NCBI GenBank assembly: GCA_030248295.1
Contig: JASANH010001721.1
Coordinates: 124,001 to 188,000 of the forward strand
Reading direction: 5' to 3'
DNA from: Mesodorylaimus sp. YZB2_4
Taxonomy: Eukaryota; Nematoda; Enoplea; Dorylaimida; Dorylaimidae
DNA length: 64,000 bases
Shown piece by piece: positions 46,537 to 57,729 of this stretch. Made by a program: the position numbers and the translations under genes. Position 1 is the stretch's first letter. Every line of letters begins with the position of its first letter. The notes beneath the pieces are model-generated. The model saw nothing but the letters and a program-made list of their open reading frames with translations, was not told where the DNA came from and did not search any database.

Positions 46537-49500
46537 TTAAATCCCCCTCGTACTCGTATCTTTGAATTGATAGATAGTAAATGAATTGCTTCGAACCGTT
46601 GCTTCCGGCTTCTGTGGTGCTTTCTTGTCGCCACAACAACAGAACCAGTTTTCTTGGCGGCTAGGCATTTTGTCCGGTAAAGCTTTGCCTTTTGTTTCTG
46701 GCAAAAAGAATCCGCACAACACGGAGGATATAAATGCTACGGCGGCAAAAAGAACGAAGGGCGATGGTTTCCACAGTTCAGCCTGAAATGAAAGATCCTT
46801 TGGAGAGGAGTATAGTTTGGCAGATGTGACTTGACAGGACTACAGTCCCCAGTAACACATGCGCACTCTGAGGATTAGGCAGATTGTGCCCAGTTTGCCA
46901 TTCACTTACCATGTAAAGGAACACAGGCACAATGACACCACCAAGGCGCGTGAACATGGCGCTGACTCCAACTGCTGTATTTCTGAAAAAGCACACATAA
47001 TAAAAGACACTTTGTCAAATATTCCCAGACTGCGCACCTTATTGGAGTCGGAAATGCCTCGACGGAGGTGAGATTAAGCGAAGCCCAAATGGGCGAAGTT
47101 AGCATACTTGCTAGCAAAACCAGTCCCGTTATGGCAATTCCTGCCTTGGGGGCATGCGGAGCTGAAACAAGAAATTACAGACATGAGACACGGGACGGCA
47201 TTTGCAGCGACTTACCAAACGTAAGTATCAGTGAAATGGATGTTGCAGCCAGGCACATAACAATGAAACTTATCGTAGACGTAAGCTTCCGTCCACAGCT
47301 CCTGGAAGGTACATCCTGTGAGTGGAACATGATTCGATCACGGGACCTTACTTCACGCCAGCATCGATCACAGGGGTCAAAACGCTTGAAATCCAGCGAA
47401 TACAGGCGAAGAGGAAAAAATTGAGGTACTTATCACCAATTAATTTATCATTATTGAGAATGATACCATAAGTGATCATGCTGATAGAAAGACTAAAATG
47501 AGGTAATAACGATTGAGTGACCTGGCGATACTGTTTGCATGGTGGTGGCGGGTTGCATGCCTAGTACCTAACTGATTAGGATAACATTAATGCCACGACT
47601 TTGGACGAACACTCTGCTTGGAATAACTCACTATGCAAAGATAAGGACGGCGATATTTTTGGTCATCGTTCTGGTATAACACAAGTGCCAGAAGGAATAT
47701 CTCTGACCCGTCCTTTTCTTTCGTAAAGGGTGCGCGAATTCTTGGAAGCCACTGATAATGTGCGCTAAACGAGCCTTGACTGATTCTTTCTCCCGATTCC
47801 ACTTCATCACGTGTTCCACGCTCCGTTGCGCTTCGTCCAGTTTTTGCTTCTGCAACTGCCAGCGAGCGCTTTCGGTCGTAAATCTGCGACGGAATGCTCA
47901 TGTACTGTATCTATAAGGGACTTCTGGCGGAGAGTGGCTTACGGTATCATGAACAACGGAAGCACTCCCAAAGACCCGATGGCCAACGACAATAGTTTCC
48001 AATCTCTGGTCGCATAAGCCAGCGCTGCGAATACTGCAAATGCTGGTGGCCAGCCTCCTGTACCAAAAAGAACGTGTTTGAGTTTTGTACAGAGGACCAG
48101 CTTGCTGAGCTTAGTACTCACCAATACTTGTCACCCACAGGCGATGCCTCGATTTCAAAACCTCGGTCAAGTACACGTAGCTGATTGTGATTGTACCTCC
48201 GCACGAAAGACCAATGAAGAATCTATCGAAAGTGGAGTTTGATACAATGGTAAACTATAAGTAGATGAAGTCGTACCTACCTAAATGCCAGGAACGTTTC
48301 CCAGCTAGGACTGAGTATGGACAACGCATCGAGCGAGACCAACATTAACTGGGCGAAGAACAAGGTCTGCAGAAAGGAAATACAAGCACCAAATCAGCTG
48401 ATATGCCAAGGGATGCATACCCATTTTCGCCCATACGTGTCCGATAACTGTCCGAATAGTGCTGACCCGATAAGTACACCCAACATCTGCACTGACATGA
48501 TCAAGTAGACGATGCCTGTGCGATCGCACACGAGGCGCCACTGGAAAGTAAATAGACTTTTTAGACTTTTTATTGTTTTTTGCTTTTGTGGGCTGCACTC
48601 CACTTGAATGGAGCCTGTCCGGCCAGCAGCCGTCTTATAAGTAAGACTTGCTAGGACCAGAGCGCACAGCAGCGGCCTTCTGTGCGTCTTCATAGGAGGG
48701 TATCCTCAGGATCAGCTAGGGGACTGGGTTGCCTTACAAACCGACATCCGTCACGGCATTGAACCTGGGGCAACCTCAGCCGCGCGCTACCACCTGTAGA
48801 TGAGCGCCAAACCACTGCACCACCGTATAATAGAAGTGTGTATCTTATCTGCATCTATCAGCGCACTGGTTCAGAAAGCTGGTCTGCTTCTCCAAGCTTA
48901 AGGCCAGACCGGAGGCCGAATGATTGGCTTGGTTTGCAGGCATTGGGCGGTCACTGGTATTGGTCAAGGATTTCAACCGCAGCCGCTCAGTAGGGCTGAG
49001 ATAAACATAGTGTAGCTGGCGATGAGTCCCCTACTCACCCCTGAATACCACGCTAAATTACCTAGCGCTATTCGCGCTAGGTGATCAAGCGCTTTTAAGC
49101 CGACTAAAGTTGAGCTTTTAAACCGAGCAGGCGGCCCATCTATGATTACTGCCTCCAAACTTTTCTTTCCACCCACCACTTACGTAATATTTTTCTTCCA
49201 ATGCTCCCATTTAAACACTCACACAAATTCTTTCCGTCCACGTGACTCTCCTTCCCACGACCAAACTCTTACCTCAGGCACGATAGAGTAAAAATCAGTT
49301 TCCCAATAGAACTTGCTACAGACTCCAGTGGCGAACAAATGGCATTGTTCGGTTTGGTTCCATCCGTTCCACAAATCGCTATCGGTCACATTGTCATTCC
49401 ACCGGGCACTATGATTGCCCACGGTGCCATTACCACTATCACACCGCCATCTGGTCGGGCTGACTTTGCCGAACGACATGAATGCCATGTTAGCACATTG

Positions 49501-49602
49501 GAGGAATGTGGACAGTTGGTAAATGGCGAATATAAATATCTGATATCCACCACATCCCAGTACATTCTCAATATCTGTTGCCCTCACTTTCTCGCCATGC
49601 AT
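46537..49602 (-). CDS. SLC22-type organic ion transporter, gene 2
   Basis: Eleven exons (49602-49273, 48540-48421, 48366-48281, 48222-48122, 48057-47943, 47883-47632, 47492-47352, 47301-47216, 47161-47038, 46982-46910, 46782-46537) join in frame to 557 residues. It is a paralogue of the gene at 39605-42026: nine of eleven exons have exactly the same length. Motifs are GCGGYQIFIFAIYQL, a first loop with several sequons, GQLSDTYGRKW, PFTTESARWQLQ, KSCGRKLTSTISF and LPETKGKALP. The central loop exon is 9 bases longer and the C-tail contains CCCGDKK, a possible palmitoylation site. Intron 1 is 732 bases because of a SINE-like insertion. The substrate is unknown. Confidence 0.93.
48739..48828 (-). 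repeat. tRNA-derived SINE-like sequence in SLC22 intron 1 (family B)
   Basis: On the minus strand TGGTGCAGTGG (A box) is followed about 50 bases on by GGTTCAATGCC (B box), the RNA polymerase III promoter spacing of tRNA-derived SINEs. The B-box end and flanking 'gacggatgtcggt' are also found, diverged, at 57650-57690. It does not fold convincingly as a tRNA. Confidence 0.55.
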
Positions 49603-50299
49603 CCTCACCACCCGAATCGTGCAATGGCGAAAAGTAAAACTGACGTGAGCGTACTTCCTTCGAGCAGTAGTTATCCTTGGTGATAAGGACCCACACCACA
49701 GGCTCACCTACTTTCATTCCTAACCTACGAGTTAGGCGAGGCGTTTTCATCGTGTGCTAAACGAGTCATTGTTCGAACCATAAAAGGTAAACGACAGCTG
49801 CCATGGGATAGCACGGTTTACCCGATGGGTGTCCAAAATGAGTGCTGCACATTCGCACGTGATACCAGCGATCGTTTGTGCTTTTTCGGATGCGGTTTTC
49901 TTGTATGCATTTGGACACAATTGAATGCTCTCAAAAAACACGTCGCAATGCAAGCATTTTTCAGGTACATTCAACGTACATTGAAATAATTAAAAGAGTC
50001 TCAAAATTACCTGTAGGAAAATCGCACCAACTCTATCTCGGCTCCTAGACTCCATCCCTCCAACCACCTAGTACCCATTATTACAGGATTATATCACATA
50101 TGTATTTCGATCGGAGGAAAAGACAATGGGCAAACAGAAGAATACAACTGATACCCAAAATTGACAAAGCCCAAAGCTATGCGAAGGATTCCAAAAAAAA
50201 TAGATATGAAAAAGCTTCGAAGGCACTAATTCTCCCCATAATACAGTATTTTAGAAAAATTTTGATATCCCGTCAAAACTCTGGTATGCATCGCGTGTT
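49603..50299. other. 5' flank of SLC22 gene 2 and 3' flank of the F-box-like gene
   Basis: No coding segment is supported. A TACAGTA heptamer is at about 50243. Confidence 0.45.
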
Positions 50300-51745
50300 T
50301 CAACGAATACGCGAAATAAAGGCCACTACCTCTCCTTCCAGTATTTTCTTCGAATTCGGTACGCTGTCGATAGCTTTCTTGAGCGTAATGGCGGGCCACA
50401 AGTCGGGATAGCCATTGTGAATGCAAATACGCGTTTTCACGACTTCTTTCATAAAGCATAAACTGTGATCGTAGCTGCGAGAGCATCCCGTATCGTAGCA
50501 AAAAGTTTTCTTAGCTCCTTTGCCTTGCCAGGACCACGTGTGCACTACTTGAGCAGTTAGCGGATCCTCGTACCATCGCTTTACTTCCCAAATGAAGGCG
50601 TCGTTAATCAATCGACGTAACGCACGAACCAAGGCAATATTGATCCTCTTTGACGGCTGCTTCCGACGACTCGCGCACGTTCGATGGGCAATGTCAGCGC
50701 ATGGATAGAGGTCCTCGATAAATTTGATTATTTTCCCACCACCTCCTGCGATTTGAATAGAGTATTGGGCGCTGATAGCCTTGCCCAAATCGTAAGCGGC
50801 CGTACAGATGGCTGCTGCCAATACTTCCTTCAGTTCGATCTGGAAACCGTGATGACTGGCTCGGGTGAATTCTAAAGCACCAAACGGTTGACAGTTATCA
50901 GTGGGCAGCGTACGACCATTGTCTCCCCTGGCTCCACAAAAACGAAGAATTATGCTTCCAGCCGCATTTCGAATCTCCATCAACGATGCCGTCAAGTCCA
51001 TAAGCCCACTCGCCAAGCCAGTCGGACCTTCCAACACTTCATTCAAAGGATAATAAAGAACTCGCCACTTCTTTTCATCGTCGTAGATAATAAAAGTAAG
51101 CACACGACCCTGATTCGTAGTTAACTCGATCACACGAGGCATACGATCGTCTAGTGCCAGATCGAGCTCGGGATTCTCCCCGTCAAAATCCCGCAATTCA
51201 TCCGAGTACGTGTCCAGAAAATACGCCAATTTCGGTCTGCAAAGCTCTTTGTCGAAGATGCTTCCGATTAAAGATTCGAATAGACTCGGAAATGCAGCGT
51301 GAATACGGGCAGCAAATTTCTTCGTGTCTCGAAAAAACGGACTTTTTTCACGGTACTCAGTACCAGCATCGTATGGCCAAGGATAAATAACTTTTCGGGC
51401 TTCCAAATTATTTCCAACGACCCAATTTTCGAACGCGTACGGATACCAAGATGCCCGTATCTCCATAGCGTATACCTTTAAAAGCAATTCGTTGCTTTCC
51501 ATTGCAGTTGGATTGGCGCCTTGAAACAACAATCGCTGCGTCTCGATCAATAGTTCTTCGTACGGCAGCAACGATGGAAGTTCATCGATCGATAAACCAA
51601 AATGACGTCGGCAATATTTTTCCAAAAATAAGTTTTCGGTCACCAAATTTCGATTTGATGTCGAAGTATCGGCCAAGCTCAATAAACTGCTGATTGGCAG
51701 ATAAAAGAAAATGTTTTGCTTTTGCTCCGACGATAGCAAATTCAT
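50300..51745 (-). CDS. F-box-like protein with a large orphan C-terminal region
   Basis: An intronless gene of 481 residues, started at the first true ATG (51745), which directly opens an F-box-like motif: LLSSEQKQNIFFYLPISSLL, ADTSTSNRNLV and FLEKYCRRHFG. Such motifs bind Skp1 in SCF ubiquitin ligases. The remaining 420 residues are one long globular part with YAFENWVVGNN, PRVIELTTNQGRVLTFIIYD, EKKWRVLYYPLNEVLEG, CGARGDNGRTLP and a C-terminal cysteine-bearing part (DTGCSRSYDHSLCFMK). No substrate-binding repeat (WD, LRR, Kelch) was recognised. The frame is open for 70 further codons upstream but without ATG. It may be a substrate adaptor for protein degradation. Confidence 0.7.
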   Translation of the reverse strand: MNLLSSEQKQNIFFYLPISSLLSLADTSTSNRNLVTENLFLEKYCRRHFGLSIDELPSLLPYEELLIETQRLLFQGANPTAMESNELLLKVYAMEIRASWYPYAFENWVVGNNLEARKVIYPWPYDAGTEYREKSPFFRDTKKFAARIHAAFPSLFESLIGSIFDKELCRPKLAYFLDTYSDELRDFDGENPELDLALDDRMPRVIELTTNQGRVLTFIIYDDEKKWRVLYYPLNEVLEGPTGLASGLMDLTASLMEIRNAAGSIILRFCGARGDNGRTLPTDNCQPFGALEFTRASHHGFQIELKEVLAAAICTAAYDLGKAISAQYSIQIAGGGGKIIKFIEDLYPCADIAHRTCASRRKQPSKRINIALVRALRRLINDAFIWEVKRWYEDPLTAQVVHTWSWQGKGAKKTFCYDTGCSRSYDHSLCFMKEVVKTRICIHNGYPDLWPAITLKKAIDSVPNSKKILEGEVVAFISRIR

Positions 51746-52499
51746 GTTTCTGAGACTTCTATTAATTTTTTTAATATTTTGATGACTCAGCAGTGCTTGA
51801 AGCCAGGAGCACTCGGAACTGAGCCGTGGCAATTGGTATCTAGATACGTAGATACCTGATAATCGCCTCGTCGGCGCCGATCCGATCCAACCCGCCCCGA
51901 TCCGATTTTGCGCAATTTGCCGACCTAAAGCAATTTCGCGCTTTCTAGCAGACAACAGGCCTCCCTCAACATCAAGCGCGCTATTTTAAAATTTGCGACG
52001 GCAGAGCTCCTGCATTACTGTTTATTGCGGGTATCAGCCGCCTATCGTGGATCGCTGCTGATAACGTACAGTATTTTTTTAACCGCTGGGCTTTCGTCAA
52101 AGTGGCATGTTTTCGAACTGTTTACTTTACTGTAGTAATTACGTAAGCACCGCACAGAACCGAGCTTCACAGCTTATCATCAGGCCTTATGATAAGTGAG
52201 AATCGTCATTGCTAAATTCCTGCATGATGCAGCTCAAGTTCACCGAGGAAAACCTCATTCTTGACGCTAGCTAGTCAGTCTGCTGCCTAGCACGGCCAGC
52301 CATCTCTCATTTTCAAGAACAGCTGGCACCCTTCAACGGGGACTGGAATTTCTCTTACGCCCATGCGAATATTGATCGGCGCTGACGACACTCGACTAGT
52401 CTGTATGTTTACTAATTCAGTTCCGCCCTTTCCTACGATTATATTCGCTTGTTCACGTGTTCTACCTTCAGTTTTATTTACATTTATGCTCAGAAATCG
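51746..52499. other. Divergent promoter region
   Basis: It lies between the F-box-like gene (minus) and the FEX gene (plus). A TACAGTA heptamer is at about 52064 and TACTGTA at about 52131. A possible acceptor 'tatgctcag' at 52484-52492 suggests the FEX leader may be spliced. Confidence 0.4.
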
Positions 52500-53489
52500 A
52501 TGATGGAGAAGCCGAAAGAAATTATTCAAGCTGTAATTTTTGTTGTTCTATTTACTTATTTGGGTGTCGTCGCCCGTCTAGCATTGACTATGCTGACTGA
52601 TCTAGCTACTAATTCAGTCTTACCTAAATTAGGCGATGGATTCTTCCTGGCCAATATTTATGGTAGTTTCGTGATGGGCATTGCTGTCCCCTTGGTCGAC
52701 TATTTTCAAGGCCGAATGTACTGGAATGTGGGCATCACGTCGGGATTCTGCGGAAGTTGTACGACATTCGCTACTTGGCAAAAGACTACTGCCAATGATA
52801 TGATCACGGGGCGCGTCGTGGATTCATTGGTCCTATCCTTAGTCACCTTCTGCACTTCCTATATGGCTCTGTTATGTGGCAGACATGTTGGTGATTGCAT
52901 ATCGAGGGTACTGAAGAAGATACGTAAGGCGAAAACGGCTGATACTGAGCAGACTGTCCCCGAACCTGAAAAATCGCAGGATTTAGAGGAGAAGAAATTC
53001 ACTATTAATTTGGACGCTGCTATTGTCCTAGTCTTTGTCCTTCTTATCACTGCCGCCCTGTGGGTCGGTGTTTTTCTAGATTACTCGGCTTGGAGAAGGC
53101 AGTGGTGGGTGGCCATGGCATTGGCACCAGTGGGGTCATTGGTTCGATACGCGACTAGTTTATATAATAGGATGTTCCCCAAATTTCCGGTTTTCACATT
53201 TCTGGTCAACATCGTTGCTTCGGTGCTGGCAATGTGCTTTTTGGTGATTCAAAACTTTTTAACCAACAAATTTTCGTCCAATTTGATAGCCGCCTACGAA
53301 TTTTGGGTCATTAGTGGAGTAAGTGTTGGTTTGCTCGGTTCGATGAGCACAGTTAGTACATTTGTCAATGAACTGTACAAATATGGTTCTACGAACCATG
53401 TGGCCTGTGCTTATAGATACGGCTTGATTACGGTTGTGGTAGCTCAAGTTGTTTGTGTACTAGTTGGTTGCATCACTTTTTTTCGTTAG
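52500..53489 (+). CDS. FEX: Fluoride exporter FEX (two CrcB/Fluc domains)
   Basis: A single-exon gene of 329 residues, started at the first ATG of an ATG-ATG pair, with two fused CrcB/Fluc domains joined by a charged linker (about residues 140-175) and one extra membrane segment, the eukaryotic FEX plan with nine membrane helices. Domain 1 has GVVARLAL, a conserved Asn (FFLANIYGSFVMG) and the break motif GFCGSCTTFATW, which matches the TTFSTF-type Phe-box and central Na+ site. Domain 2 has VGSLVRYATSLY, the pore Asn (FLVNIVASVLA) and GLLGSMSTVSTFVNE. These proteins passively let F- out of the cell and protect against fluoride. FEX is well known in fungi, plants and a few marine animals. Domain 2 looks the better preserved of the two. 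Confidence 0.9.
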   Translation: MMEKPKEIIQAVIFVVLFTYLGVVARLALTMLTDLATNSVLPKLGDGFFLANIYGSFVMGIAVPLVDYFQGRMYWNVGITSGFCGSCTTFATWQKTTANDMITGRVVDSLVLSLVTFCTSYMALLCGRHVGDCISRVLKKIRKAKTADTEQTVPEPEKSQDLEEKKFTINLDAAIVLVFVLLITAALWVGVFLDYSAWRRQWWVAMALAPVGSLVRYATSLYNRMFPKFPVFTFLVNIVASVLAMCFLVIQNFLTNKFSSNLIAAYEFWVISGVSVGLLGSMSTVSTFVNELYKYGSTNHVACAYRYGLITVVVAQVVCVLVGCITFFR

Positions 53490-54043
53490 TCCTCGTGATT
53501 TTAGAGGTGCATGGTTTAAAAATGACCTGGGATACTGTGTCTCAGTTTGGCTAAGATTCGTCATGGGTGTCTTGCGTCATTGGTATAGCGCAGCAGTGAT
53601 ACGTCATTGGAGTTTGATATATTTGAGACCAAATCTGTCACGATAAAAGTGCGTCTTTCGGTCAGAAGCCTTCTGCCCATATCATAATCCCGTCTGATGA
53701 ACTTTGCTCCCTAAAACCTCTTACGCAAGCCGACATGTACAGAACGTACATGACGATTGAGAGGGCGGGTAGCTGAATGTATGGCAGTAGCTTGTCAGCT
53801 GGCCACTTCTCCCTGCAGCCATCAGCTAGGCGGTGGGACAGCACATCCGATATCCCCGTGGATATTCTTATAGAGGGAAATAATCATCTGTGGCTATCAA
53901 GTAATTGCTTATTATGTGGCGGGTTACGCCTACTTTACACCGCCACCGTTAGAATCCTATGTAGAGGGCAGGCCGCAGATTGGTCGAAGCATTATTCTGT
54001 GTGCCTGGAGTCTTGTTGTGACGTCGATCAGCACTTGGGCAAG
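53490..54043. other. Spacer and possible leader of the FHIT-like gene
   Basis: The FHIT-like frame is open from an ATG at 53777, but the 89 residues before the ATG at 54044 have no protein-like character, so it is treated as leader. Confidence 0.4.
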
Positions 54044-56485
54044 ATGGATCGCAACGCACGCACAACGACCTTCATCGAGAAGATAAAAGGCAGCAAAGGC
54101 AAAAGATCTACTGTGCTGATCACTTTGGCCGTCCAAGTCGGAAGCAAGGATCGGGGAGTGCCTGTTCAGGAACTGGCAGCCGAACAAGAGGAGAAAGGGT
54201 CGCCATTGCAACAAGGATCGGCGCAACAGGTGCGTGATCAAAACGAAAACAAGATTACGCCGCCTTTGCTGGATGACGATCAGGAGCTGGCCCATGACTC
54301 TACTCCGATCGAGCGAGAAAAGAAGCGTGCGGTAAGACTTTTGCTTCATTTTGATTTGTCTCTGATTTTTCCGCGATACTCCTCGCAAATGCGGTCTGCA
54401 GTCCACGCACATGCATGCTCCTTGTAGGAGCCAGCGCCACCAGCGATCGATCAGGACTTTGACGAATCGTGGGCTCATCGTTTCGCCTCTCACTGGCCTC
54501 CCGAGAACGCGGAGGAGATTCTGAGGTATTCTTCCATCGCACCCGAAGAATGGCGAAATAGCTTTGAGAATCCAGACATCTGTCCGACATACAATTTCGG
54601 TGGGATATCCATCCCGAGCAACCAGGTCTTCTTGCGCACGTTCCTCAGCTTCGCCTTCGTCAACAAGAACCCGATCTTGCCAGGCCGTAAGAAAGTTGGA
54701 TTTTGATAGCGTGATCCAGATATAATATGATCTGCTGTTGAAATTTGCGAACATCTCGTCGATTTTTCAGACGTCTTGGTCGCTCCGATGCGATGCGTGC
54801 GAAAGCTGAAGAAGCTGACCGATGCTGAATCGATTGACCTGTTCAAAACAGTGCGCCTGGTGAACAGGGTGTTGGAAGTGTACTACGCCACCTCGTCATC
54901 CACAATCACCATTCAAGACGGGCCAACAGCGGGTCAAGCGGTCAAGGTGAGCCACCTGGTCCATTTATTGCGTTTTCAAGCTTCTCGTTTTCAGCACGTC
55001 CATGTTCATGTGCTGCCCAGAATCAAATACGACATGAAAACTCGCGAACTGTACATCAAGGTAAGCACCCAATGCACTCTGTGTACCAATGTACTATTAA
55101 AATCGCATGGGCGTTTCTTCTTATAGCTGGCCGAACCACCTACAGGTCCAAGCAAAAGCCCCGAGGACATGAAAAGGGAGGCTGCCGTCTACCGACAATG
55201 GTTCACACCTGAGGCGTTGGCCGAACTCGAAAACAAGTCGAGGAAGAAACGACATGTGATCATAGGTTTTTAAATTCTGCTTTCTTTTCTCAACAAGTTA
55301 TTTGTTTTAGTCTTCGGAACAGTCGGGCAGTGTTCCTGATGAAGCCGTGCCTGTGTTCTTGTCTCCTGAACCCATAGGACAGACCGACAAGGGCGGCTCT
55401 TTGAAAGAAGCCGAGAGGCCGGAAGTTCGATGGCAGGTCCGTGAGAAGCTGTCGTTCCTTTCTATGTAATTTTTGTATTCCTGTTCACCTAGGATCTGGA
55501 GTACGTGGCCAACGTTCAAGAGCCAAGGTCTGCTCAGCAACGTCCAACGGGCTACACTGGCAAATCAAGGGAACGCAGCTGGGGACAGAAACGGGTGAGC
55601 TATGAGACAATCAACTTCTGTACATCCTGCTACTTTCGTCTCTGCCTTTTACTTTCAACAGCTGGAGCCAACCGAAAGTTCTCATGGACTCCCGCCTCCC
55701 GTCGAACGATCGCCATTCAGTACGATCCAAACGCCATCAACTTCGCCTGATGACGTCAAGGGCGTAGAAGAATGCATACAGTGCCGCGAGTCATACGCCA
55801 AATCTCGAGGCGAAACCAGCAGCGAATGCTCCGAATGTCAGGACCGACCTGAAAAGGATGGGTTCGGGTCCCCACCGGTAATTTTTTGAGGTGGTTTCTC
55901 ATCAACTCACGCCAGCTGATAATTATCTCGTGCACTGCAGATGGTGTACGAACCAGACACTGACCGCGTCGGTCGCATGGAACCGTCGCGATTCAGTAAG
56001 CCTGCTCAGCCGATCAAGAATTCGGCACCCGGCTCTTCCATCGACGAAGTCGAGGCCTCTAGTGACGGCGCCCACAACTGCCAGTGCCAATGTCCGAATT
56101 GCATTGGGACCAAAGGGTCGGAATCGATTGGAGAGCGCGATCTAGAACGTCCCCCCTTCGAGCTGCCAAAACCAACTGTGGAGACTCCTCCTGTAAGTTT
56201 TATTCTAATTCCCATTAACGATAGGCGTGTGAGCAAAGTGCGGTCCTTTAGGCAACGAGGCCGTACGGAAAACCTCCGCTGAGGCACCTGAAATGGGCGC
56301 GTGACGGAATCGAGAAAAAGTCGCGTGCTTACTTGCAACCGAAACTGAAACGTCGGAAGGACCGTCGGCACTCAGCGCAGAAGGAAAGCTGGGCTCGTAC
56401 GGTGTTTGCTGGCTTCTTCGTCGGTGAACTGGCGTTGGGGGTCGTGTCGGTCGTGACACCGCTGAAACTCCCTGGACAAATGTGA
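54044..56485 (+). CDS. FHIT-type HIT hydrolase embedded in a long protein
   Basis: Ten exons (54044-54331, 54428-54686, 54771-54946, 54995-55060, 55127-55255, 55311-55436, 55493-55594, 55662-55877, 55941-56192, 56252-56485) join in frame to 615 residues. The HIT domain lies near residues 130-265: YNFGGISIPSNQVFL, LSFAFVNKNPILPGHVLVAP, ITIQDGPTAGQAVK and the triad HVHVHVLPR. These match FHIT, the Ap3A hydrolase, whose usual length is about 150 residues. Here about 130 residues precede the domain. About 350 follow it, including paired cysteines (CIQC, CSEC, CQCQCPNC) and a basic, membrane-like end (FAGFFVGELALGVVSVV). The FHIT core is convincing; the ends of the outer exons are less certain, and a distant start at 53777 is possible. 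Confidence 0.8.
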
Positions 56486-57227
56486 ACTGTGGGCGGACTG
56501 TGATGACGCGATCTGTGCTGTGCTGCTGTATGTGACTCTTCTGTACTTGTCTGCGCTCGAATGCCAATCAATGCTACAACATTATGGATCTTTCAGAGCC
56601 CTCCCTGTTTGAATTGGTTGCAACTGGGCAAAGTGCCAGGTTGCGATCACTAGCAATAGAGTCATGACTCGATAAGTCAAGGTGTGGGTTGGCACATGTT
56701 AAGATTCGTAGCAAAAAAGGTTCCTTGCCCTCGGTAAAGAGTCAGCCGTTACACTAAGAAGATACAAGGCATACCACCAACTGCAGAGTACCACCCGCTG
56801 CACCCGTTGCGTACTCCAATGAATTTATTGTTAGGCAGGGACAGCAGTGACTGATAGGTTAGGCGAGACGCCTGGAAGGAGATGCGGCTAGAATTGGCTT
56901 ACAACTTCGAGAGTAAAAACGACTTTGCCTATCGAATATTGTACCTTATGTAAGCCTTAAAGCAGCTTCCATCTCTGTTCTTTTTTCTTCCTTGCCAGTT
57001 TTTCTTGCCTTAGACTTTAAGAGGTCTGTCTTCTCTTCCTTTGAACAATGAACCGAATCCATTTCCTTGGTTCTTCGAGTCCTGGCAGAATGCTTGGGCG
57101 GTCGAGTCAAATGAAGATATTGCTTTCTAGGGAGCTTTTTTGCTTTTAGGAGCACGTCCGCAAACAGGAATCCCGGACTGGATATCAGCTGCCTCGGACA
57201 AAGGCGGTCGGTCTCCTAATGAATGAT

Positions 57228-57335
57228 CTCTGACCGGCCTCGTGGACTGGCGGATTAGGCGTCTGCTTCTTCAGGGTGAGGGTGTGATGAACTCGCGGCC
57301 CAGTAAATCAATTCTTGTGTAATATGTCCCTTCAC
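57228..57335 (+). repeat. SINE-like repeat family A, copy 2
   Basis: It follows 13565-13675 block by block ('ggattaggcgtctgc', 'gatgaactcgcggcccagtaaatca', 'ttcttgtgta'), with indels between blocks. Confidence 0.5.
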
Positions 57336-57649
57336 CTTCGAGTGCGCTGGTAAGCGTTTAGTGATGTGGTAAGACAGGAACAGGAATGATGTCGGTGTTC
57401 GACAGAGACACAGACATGAAATCGTTTGGTTCCCGTCTCTCCCTTGCCTTCGAAGCATCTCGACAATACTAGGTGAGTCACAGCACTGGCGTACTGTACA
57501 GGGTCGATCAGGGTTTACGGCTTCTATACTGTGCTGTTTTACTCCCATAAACCGCACTTATCGTTAATTAGACGAGGTACACAATAACAAGAGCACAAGT
57601 CGAACCATTGGCCAATGGGGGGGGGGGGAACAATGCGGAGCCATAGCTT

Positions 57650-57690
57650 TCACTAACCGACCTCTGTGTCACGAAGCATTGAACCTGCAG
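57650..57690 (-). repeat. Fragment of SINE-like family B
   Basis: The minus strand carries CAGGTTCAATGC then CGTGACACAGAGGTCGGT, matching the B-box end of the copy at 48739-48828. Confidence 0.4.
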
Positions 57691-57729
57691 CACGTATCCA
57701 TCTGCATCGACACGGAAACGGATACGCAT

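Larger units (their letters stand above)
56486..57729. other. Intergenic with SINE fragments
   Basis: SINE-like family A copy 2 (57228-57335), a family B fragment (57650-57690) and a 12-base G run (57617-57628) are present. A 69-codon lysine-rich frame on the minus strand (56946-57155) is not supported further. Confidence 0.45.

Noticed and set aside
53777-54043. Upstream extension of the FHIT-like frame from the ATG at 53777
   Set aside because: The 89 residues have no protein-like composition or motif; the ATG at 54044 begins codon-biased sequence. It is kept only as an alternative start.
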